A DNA stretch of 64,000 nt from Vanrija pseudolonga (lineage: Eukaryota > Basidiomycota > Tremellomycetes > Trichosporonales > Trichosporonaceae). Below are positions 57,404 through 64,000 of this stretch, piece by piece. The notes beneath the pieces are model-generated. The model was not told the DNA's origin and ran no database searches. It saw only the letters and a list, made by a program, of their open reading frames with translations. Location of the stretch: positions 3,844,001 to 3,908,000 of the forward strand of contig NC_085851.1 in the NCBI RefSeq assembly GCF_020906515.1, read 5' to 3'. Within the stretch, counting starts at the first letter, position 1, and every line of letters begins with the position of its first letter. The translations under genes and the position numbers were made by a program.

Positions 57404-59599
57404 CTACGTTAAGAACGCAAGGCAGTTCGCCATCTGCCTGTCGACGTCGTCGACGCCGGTGTTGAACTTGGCCCGGGATGCCTCCTCCGCCGCATCGCAG
57501 CTGACCGCGACCTCTCCCAACTTCGCATCAAGCTGCAAGCGCAAGGCGCGCACTCCAGCCTCGAACTCCTTCTGGGCCTCGTCGGACAACAGGCTGCGTG
57601 TGTTGCGGTGGCCCGCCATCTCGGCGTCGAGTTCGGCCTGAAGAAGGGCAATCTTGGCCGCCTTGGTCTTGTCCAGGAGGTGGACGGTGTTGGCCATGTC
57701 TCCGTCCCCACGGGCGATCTCATCCGTTGGGCTCGCGATAGGCGTCGTGATACGAGAGAGGGCGGTGTGAGCCTTGTCATCAGTGGCGACTGGCTTGCTC
57801 GCCGTGGCGGAGACATCGGGGCTGTCGTGGCTGTCCGCCTGCTTGTCCTCGGCCGGTGTGGCCTCGCTGTGCTGGGACTGCCGAGGCTGCGCGTTGCGTT
57901 GCTCCAAGTTGACGGCAGTCTCGCCCTCGACCGGAGTGGAGGAGGCGGTTTGGGGGAGCCCTGCGTTGTCGACAGCGAGGTTGAGACCATTGCCAGCAGT
58001 GGTGGCGGTTTCGACTGTCGGCTCGGGCGCGTGGTCTGGCTGGTGGTGGACCGAGGCAGCTCGGTCGGTAGGCATGCCATCATCGCCCTTGAGAGGCTCA
58101 TCAGGCTCCACAATGTCTGACTCTGAGCGGCTGCCAATGTAGTCCTGTCGCGTCGTCAGCCGAAGCTCTTTGATGAGGCACGGAAGAACTCACCTTCCAG
58201 TTGATCATGGAACCCTCATCACCGATCGAGGAAGCGCGAGGGGAGCTCTCGGATCGCAGGCCACTCGGCCCGGCGGCGCTGCTTCCGGTTTCGTCCTCCA
58301 TCTCGAAGTCTCTCTCGGCATCGTCGTCGCCGTCGTGGTCCACCTCTGGCTCCTCCACTTCCACTTTGGCCTTCTTCTTCTTTGAACCGCCCGCCGAGCC
58401 GCTCGGACGACTCCTCTTTGACGCCGTCTTCTTGGCCGACTTTGAGGGGGCCTTCTTGGAGTTGTTGCTGTCCTTACCCTTCCACCAAAGCATTTCTAGC
58501 ATGTCCGTTGGATGGGCGTCCTTGTTCTCGAAGAAGAGCACGTAGAGCTCGACTCGGATGAGCTTTTCCTTGTACATGAATTCGAAGAGGCAAGTCTGCG
58601 AAGCAGCCACGCAGCTCTGGCACTTTAACCTCCGAGCATTGGGTGGCACCCCCGGGTCATTCTGGTACTGGAAGGTAGTGACTGCACAGTAGTGAGGTTG
58701 CTTGAGAGGCGAGTTGTCGTACTTGTCCGTGTCACATCGGTGGCAGGGAAAAGCACACCTGCACAAGTCAGTTGGTGACCTCAGATCGACAAACAACGGG
58801 CAACGTACTCAGCCCAGAACGGCATAGCATCGTCCTTGTGATTCGCGTGGTTGGCATCGTATGCAGGCCTTGAGATGCCCGACTTCGCGCGAATGCCACG
58901 CGTTGTCTCGAAGACGGGGTAGATGTTGCTGTTGGCCGGAAACTCATTCACGGGTGCGAGGAAGGGAGCGCAGTTGGCCAGCACGTTCGGGTGCATGGCC
59001 GGGTGCGCGTACGCCGGCGGGACCAAGTGCACCATCGGGGGCTCGGCGCCGTCGACACGCTTCTCCATTCCCTTCTGGATGTGGTACGTGTCGCCATCGT
59101 GCCCAACAAACTTGCCAGTGACGTACGACTTACGGTCCAGCGAGACGGTGGGGCTGGCCCAGCGAGGGTCTCTGCCGTCAAAGTACGGACCGCCCACGGC
59201 GGGAAGCCCGGCGCAGAACGGATAGTCAACCTCGCGGGCGCCGAAAGTGTCCTTGGCGGTGACAGTGCGGAACTCGGGGTTGACGGTGAAGACAATCCTG
59301 GGTGCGTTGGACGCTGGTGCTGCGGCTGCGACTGGCGCTGGCTTTGTCGCCGAGACAAACATGGGCTCGTCGTCTGACCCAGCGTCGCGCTCTGAGGCGA
59401 TGGCGGTGTCGGCGTCTGGCACTTCGACAGGCTCCTCTTCGCCGTACCCGCCCAGGTCCTGCGAGGGCGAGGAAGGGCGGTCCGGCGGCGACGGGGAAGA
59501 CGACTTGGCGTACTCAGCGAGGGCGGCAAGTGGCGCCTCGGAGCTGGGCCTGCGCTTGCCAGAACGACTGCCGTACGTGACTGGCGGCGGTCGAGACAT
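57404..59599 (-). CDS. Cysteine-rich protein of unknown family, paralogue A
   Basis: 698 residues in three exons: 59599-58809, 58758-58194 and 58144-57404 (introns 50 and 49 nt). The N-terminal 110 residues are Ser/Pro-rich. A conserved region follows with REVDYPFCAGLPAV, AYAHPAMHPNVLANCAPFLA and MPFWAECAFPCHRCDTDKYD. Cysteines at 269, 272, 288, 310, 313 and 320 form CxxC-x15-C-x21-CxxC-x6-C, a likely zinc site ending CVAASQTCLFEF. Then come a Lys/Ser-rich acidic linker and a C-terminal coiled coil (AAKIALLQAELDAEMAGHRN). The gene at 62023-63885 shares the same order and cysteine spacing. I do not recognise the family. The basic SKKKKAKVEVEE stretch suggests nuclear location. Confidence 0.8.
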
Positions 59600-60271
59600 A
59601 GCAAGGTGTGAGGTGCTTGATGATGGGTGTTGGAGGAAGAGAGGAGATATTGGCGGATGAAGAAGAGTGAGTCGGGGAATAAAGGGAAGAAGAAGAAGAA
59701 GAAGGAAGGCAAAGAAGGAAGACGGGGGTGAGCGGGGGCTGGGTTGGGTTGGGTGAGAAGTTAGAGAGGTGGGGGGTGGTGGGTGATTCAACTTTGGGGG
59801 GGGGGGCGCGCGGCGCAGCGGCACGAGGGCGTCGTGGTGGGACGTGTGTCGAGTGTCGCGCCGAACGTCTGTGCGACCGACACACACGCATGTCCTTTGA
59901 CACGTCAACCGCCTGGATGCGGCGCAGAGCGACGGCAGGCGGGCAGCAGGCAGGCAGGCGGCATGCCATGACGAGACGAGACGGCGACCAGGTCGGGGGC
60001 GCAGTAGTGGCGGGGGCATGGCGTGTGGTGTGTGTGTATGGTCAGGGGGCACTGTGTGAGGGGCGCAGCAGGCGCACAGATCATGCCAAAGGAGGTACGA
60101 CGCTCTTGTCCAAAGGAAGGGGCGCAGGGGGGCAGGGGGGCACCCACTTTGAGTCGTCGATACGCGTCTGTGGGTCATTCTGCCACAACACGTCAGCGCG
60201 TCAGCGGTGGTGAGCATTATCAGGAGCGACCCGCTCGCCGCCAAAGCCATGCCTGTGCATCCCACCCAACT
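59600..60271. other. Spacer upstream of paralogue A
   Basis: 670 bp. A GAAGAAGAAG purine tract at 59688-59706 and a G run at 59797-59806 lie in the presumed leader and promoter. Nothing coding was seen. Confidence 0.5.
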
Positions 60272-61258
60272 TCACTCCTCTTTGGGCAAGCCCTCACTCA
60301 AGTACTTGCCCCACTTGACCAAGTCGACATTACCACCGCTGATGATAATGCCGACCTTCTTGCCCTTGAGGTCGATGCCAGCGTGGCGAGCGGCCGCGAG
60401 CGACAATGCGCCAGTAGGCTCCACCACAATCTTGAGGCGTTCAGCGTAGAACTTGATCGACTCGACGAGCTGCTCGTCGGTGGCGGTGAGAATGTCCGCC
60501 ACGCCCTCCGACACGATCTTGAACGTGATCTCGCCTGGCGCCTGGGTCTGCGCACCGTCTGCAATCGTCTTGGGGACTGGGATCTTGACAATCTCGCCCT
60601 TGCGGTACGATTGCTGGAAGTCGTCCCCGGCAGCTGGCTCGACGCCGTACACCTTGGCGTTCGGCGCGAGGCCCTTGGCAGCGAGGATCGTGCCCGAGAG
60701 CAAGCCACCACCGCCGAGGGGGGCGAAGATGTAGTCGAGATCTGGGACCTCCTTGAGCAGCTCGTACGCGACTGTTCCCTGGCCGGTGATCACACCGTTG
60801 TGGTTGTATGGCGGCACAACGGTCGCACCACGCTCAGCAGCGATGCGGCGGGAGATGGCGTCTCGGTCCTCCGTGAAGCGGTCGTACGTGACCACCTCGG
60901 CGCCATAGCCGCGCGTGGCGGCGAGCTTGGCGGGCGGCGCGTCCTTCGGCATGACGATCGTGGCCGGGATGCCGAGGAGCTTGGCGCTCAGCGCGATCGC
61001 CTGCGCATGGTTGCCAGACGAGAAGGCAATCACGCCGGCCTTCTTCTGCTCGGGGGTGAACTGCGAGAGGGTGTTGTACGCGCCGCGGAACTTGAAGGCA
61101 CCCATGCGCTGGAAGTTCTCGGCCTTGAAGTAGACCTCCGCGCCGAGGAGCGCGTTGGCCGTGGTCGAGGTGAGCACGGGCGTCTTGTGCGCGACGCCCT
61201 CGATGCGCTTGGCGGCGGCCTCGACGTCAGCAAAGGTGGGGAGCGCGTCGGTGGTCAT
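60272..61258 (-). CDS. SRY1: Serine racemase / 3-hydroxyaspartate dehydratase (PLP)
   Basis: Intronless 328-residue fold-type II PLP enzyme. FKFRGAYN holds the PLP lysine (K56), SSGNHAQAIA binds substrate and cofactor ring, APLGGGGLLSG is the phosphate-binding glycine loop and IISGGNVDL is the C-terminal Ser-Gly-Gly-Asn. Length matches yeast Sry1 and mammalian serine racemase; there is no regulatory ACT domain, so it is not the biosynthetic threonine deaminase Ilv1. Yeast Sry1 acts mainly as threo-3-hydroxyaspartate dehydratase, so the precise reaction (that, or serine racemisation/dehydration) is open. It sits between two paralogous cysteine-rich genes with no evident link. Confidence 0.92.
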   Translation of the reverse strand: MTTDALPTFADVEAAAKRIEGVAHKTPVLTSTTANALLGAEVYFKAENFQRMGAFKFRGAYNTLSQFTPEQKKAGVIAFSSGNHAQAIALSAKLLGIPATIVMPKDAPPAKLAATRGYGAEVVTYDRFTEDRDAISRRIAAERGATVVPPYNHNGVITGQGTVAYELLKEVPDLDYIFAPLGGGGLLSGTILAAKGLAPNAKVYGVEPAAGDDFQQSYRKGEIVKIPVPKTIADGAQTQAPGEITFKIVSEGVADILTATDEQLVESIKFYAERLKIVVEPTGALSLAAARHAGIDLKGKKVGIIISGGNVDLVKWGKYLSEGLPKEE

Positions 61259-62022
61259 TGTGAGATGGGGGAGTGGGGGTGGATGGGATCAGTGTAAGCG
61301 AGAGATTGGTCGTTTAAGTGGGTCGACGGAGCACGAGTCGGCAAGGTGGGGCGGCACGGGGCCGCCGGAGATCGCCGTAGGAGCGGATGTCTCCTGTGAG
61401 CTTGGGACGGAGTCGACAATATCCGCCGTGCTTGTCGCGACTCATTCGGGATGTTATGCCCCTCCCTACCATCATCGCCAGAGACCATGCATCTGACGGG
61501 CGCCGAGACCTCGACTCGACGACAACAATGGTGGAAGTGGGCCGCCCGCGATGAATCAGCAGCACGATGGTGGCTTGGCTGATGGCACCGACGCGACACA
61601 TGGCGACATGATTTCAGGTTCGGAATCGTGGCTCGTCGGTGTCTTGCGACATGCTGTGGGATGGGATAATCGGCTGTTGGGAATGAACGTAAATGGGAAA
61701 TGTGTGGGCTCGTGGCTCGTATCGAGTCACATCTAACATGCCAGTGACTTGTGAGCTCTGCATACTCCCTCTGCATACTCTCGCTCGTCGACCAACGCCC
61801 CGTGCATCATGATTGCCAGCTTCCAGATTGACGATCGACCACGCTGCTGCACAGACCACCAGCCACAACGCCGGCGGTCGGGTCGCGAAGGGGACTCACG
61901 GCTGTTTCACGGCGCTCACGCCACCCCGCGCCGCGCCGCTCACCAGACAATGTCGCGCCTCACCGTCTCGTCTCGTCGACCCACCCACACACTCACAAGA
62001 CTCCTAACCCAGGCCAGCCGCG
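61259..62022. other. Spacer between SRY1 and paralogue B
   Basis: 764 bp, divergent promoter region. No repeats or RNA genes were recognised. A possible 5'-UTR intron acceptor (CTCCTAACCCAG) lies at 62001-62012, just before the next start. Confidence 0.45.
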
Positions 62023-63885
62023 ATGGCAGCAGCCGCAGTCTCACAACAACGCTACGCGTCCCCATCTCACCCCCCGCCCACAATCCTCATCACACAGCAG
62101 CCAGCCGAGCGGCCGCCCCTCGACCTCCTCTACCCAGCCAGCAGAGGCGAGTATCCCCTTTCGGCGGGCCTGCCATGCCTCGCACTCGCGGTCACAAAGC
62201 AGACACCGCACACGTCGTTCCGCTCCACACCGCCATCGCCATCCACCTTCCGGCTGCCGGCGCCCGCCCTCTCCATCTCGCGGCTGTATGCCCTCACGCG
62301 CGTGTACCATGTCCCATCTCAGAACGTTGTCGTGCTCACCTCGCCGAACCACCATGATGGCACCCGCGTCCGCCGCCTCATGGACCCTGTCCTCCTCCAC
62401 CCCGCGGTCCACCCTGCCGTGGTCCAGATCATGCCCTTCCTCACCCGCGTCTCAGAGTTCACCGACGTCGACGTCGCAGGACCCACTGGCCGCCTGCTCG
62501 AGTCGACGCTCGACCTCTGGCCCCTGCTCAACCCATACATGAACATCTGGAACCCCGCAGTCATGCGGTATATCCACGAATTCAAAGGGTGTCTCCCGCC
62601 GTTCTGGTACAAGTGAGCCCGGGTCGCCTGCCGCTGTCGCTGCTCGCTGACCACCCAGAGGCCTGATAGAGTGTGACAACTGCTCGCATGACCACGGGCG
62701 CGCCGGCAGCTGCCTCTTCGTCTCGTTTGGGCCGGACGCCTTCGAGTCGGACACCCCGGCCCTGGCACTCCGCTGTCTCTGTTGCGTCAACTTGCGCCAG
62801 GCTTGCCGGTTCTCCTTCCGATGGCGGGGAGGCGTGGCACGCGACGTTGAGCTCCACGCGTTGCTACGGGGCCCGCATGGACTTGTCGATGTGGGCGACA
62901 GTGTGTGGTGGGCAGGCAAGGCGACGCCCCTCGACTGGCATTCCTCCTCTGAGAGCGACGGGGCGTTGGGCCTGGACCTTGACGGGGGAAGGGGGCATCA
63001 CCGTGACGACCACTACAGTAGTGAGCCGTCGTTAGAAAAGACGAGGGGCTCGTTTCACGGCCCAATGGAGGAGGACCCCGGTCCCCTCTCGGCACCTCAA
63101 TATTCAGCAGTAGTTACTACCACTGCTCTGCATGGTGAGTCGGCCAGGCGGGGTATGAGACTGACGGAACAGAACACCTCGGTGCTACCCAGCACACCCC
63201 ATTGATCCACTTTACGCCTTCGAGTGCTGACTGGACGCCACGGGAACGGACACCCTCCATATCAGATACCCCAACAGTTGCACCACTTGCAAAGTCCTGG
63301 CTTCCGCATCACACGCCAAGGGCGTCAGTCAAACCTACACCCAAGTCTGTTCTCACACAGCATGCCCCTCTCGGCGAGCCAATACTGCGCCTTTCACCAC
63401 TACCTACCCGTCTGTCCCCACTGCACATCTCACCACCCACCCCGATCCACACAAGCCCGACTACACCCTCCAGCACACACACAGCCGACCTCACCCCGAT
63501 CCCCACCCCCGCGTCCCTCCACATCCTCCCATCCCCGCCGATGCTCCTCAACATCTCCGAGTTCCTCCCGTTCGAGGAGGCCGACGACCCGCTCCTCCTC
63601 CAGAACCTGCACAACGCGTTCGAGGCGAGCGCCAAGAGATCCCGCGAGGTCCTGGGCAAGACAATCTGTACCGCACGCAATGATCTCAACGTCCAGGTCG
63701 ACGCCGCGAGCGAGGTGTACTTTGCCAACGTGGAGCGCGCGTGCGACGAGTACAAAGCCAGAGTGGTGGCCGCGCTTTCGAGCCACAAGGCGCAGGTGGA
63801 GCGCATTAACGCGCATATCCGGGCTCTGGTGGGCATGGGGAAGGGGGAGAGGGAGGGGGAGGGAGCGGGGGCGGAGATGGAATGA
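62023..63885 (+). CDS. Cysteine-rich protein of unknown family, paralogue B
   Basis: 592 residues in three exons: 62023-62612, 62659-63134 and 63173-63885 (introns 46 and 38 nt). It shares with paralogue A the segments SRGEYPLSAGLP (A: REVDYPFCAGLP), HPAVHPAVVQIMPFLTRVSEF (A: HPAMHPNVLANCAPFLAPVNEF) and PPFWYKGLIECDNC. The cysteine set is 202, 205, 215, 236, 239 and 246, i.e. CxxC-x9-C-x20-CxxC-x6-C, ending CRFSFRW (A: CLFEFMY). A Ser/Pro/Thr linker and a C-terminal helical region (LHNAFEASAKRSREVLGKTI, then EVYFANVERACDEYKARVVA) also parallel A. A zinc-binding protein of unknown role is inferred. The start is the first ATG of the frame after a pyrimidine-rich leader. Confidence 0.8.
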
Positions 63886-64000
63886 TTGGGACGCTGTTCG
63901 TGGGGATCGCTATCGGAGGTGCCAGGACTCACTGACGTTTGGTGGTCCAGCCAGCTGCGATGTCCTCTGCCACCACCCCTGCTCATAACCACCTGAACCC

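Noticed and set aside
61809-62357. Plus-strand frame overlapping the start of paralogue B.
   Set aside because: Lacks the motifs shared with paralogue A, and the frame at 62023 joins in phase with the later exons.

Overview
The window looks like nuclear chromosomal DNA of a basidiomycete yeast. Genes are GC-rich with strong third-position C/G bias. They are broken by very small introns (about 34-130 nt) with GTGAGT/GTAAGT/GTGCGT donors and CTAAC/CTGAC branch sites, and they lie on both strands. Protein content (Ccr4, Stt3, Wee1-type kinase, cullin-3, Mog1, a Ubp12-type protease, antizyme, phosphoketolase) fits Tremellomycetes, most likely Trichosporonales (Cutaneotrichosporon/Vanrija/Trichosporon kin). 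That placement is inference; no ribosomal marker is present. No virus-like element, transposon, tRNA, rRNA or CRISPR array was recognised.

Layout. 0.3-9.6 kb, all minus: an LRR membrane protein, the deadenylase CCR4, and an unrecognised protein. 9.6-13.3 kb is a long gene-free spacer. 13.3-21 kb: a low-complexity basic protein (+), a Bax-inhibitor family protein (-), and, divergent from it, an ornithine decarboxylase antizyme gene (+) read through a +1 frameshift. 21-29 kb: a Wee1-type kinase (+), a GPATCH11-like G-patch protein (+), and an MFS transporter (-). 29.9-38.8 kb: a large serine-rich coiled-coil protein (-) divergent from STT3 (+), then MOG1 (-) divergent from a dynactin-p24-like gene (+). 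38.8-47.8 kb: a GNAT acetyltransferase (-), a UBP12-like deubiquitinase (-), the mitoribosomal protein mL38/MRPL35 (+), and a mitochondrial helical-repeat protein (-). 48-52.6 kb: cullin-3 (+) convergent with a sirtuin (-). 54.5-57.1 kb: phosphoketolase (+). 57.4-63.9 kb: two paralogous cysteine-rich proteins of unknown function, one on each side of a serine racemase/3-hydroxyaspartate dehydratase gene.

Most neighbours have unrelated housekeeping jobs, as is usual in a fungal chromosome. Points worth a second look are the antizyme frameshift site, the flanking paralogue pair with a shared six-cysteine pattern, an 8-nt microexon in the sirtuin, an apparent 20-nt intron in cullin-3, and a 15-bp minisatellite with a nearby perfect inverted repeat. 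Exon borders were derived by eye from splice signals, reading frame and family motifs; every multi-exon gene listed stays in frame across all junctions.
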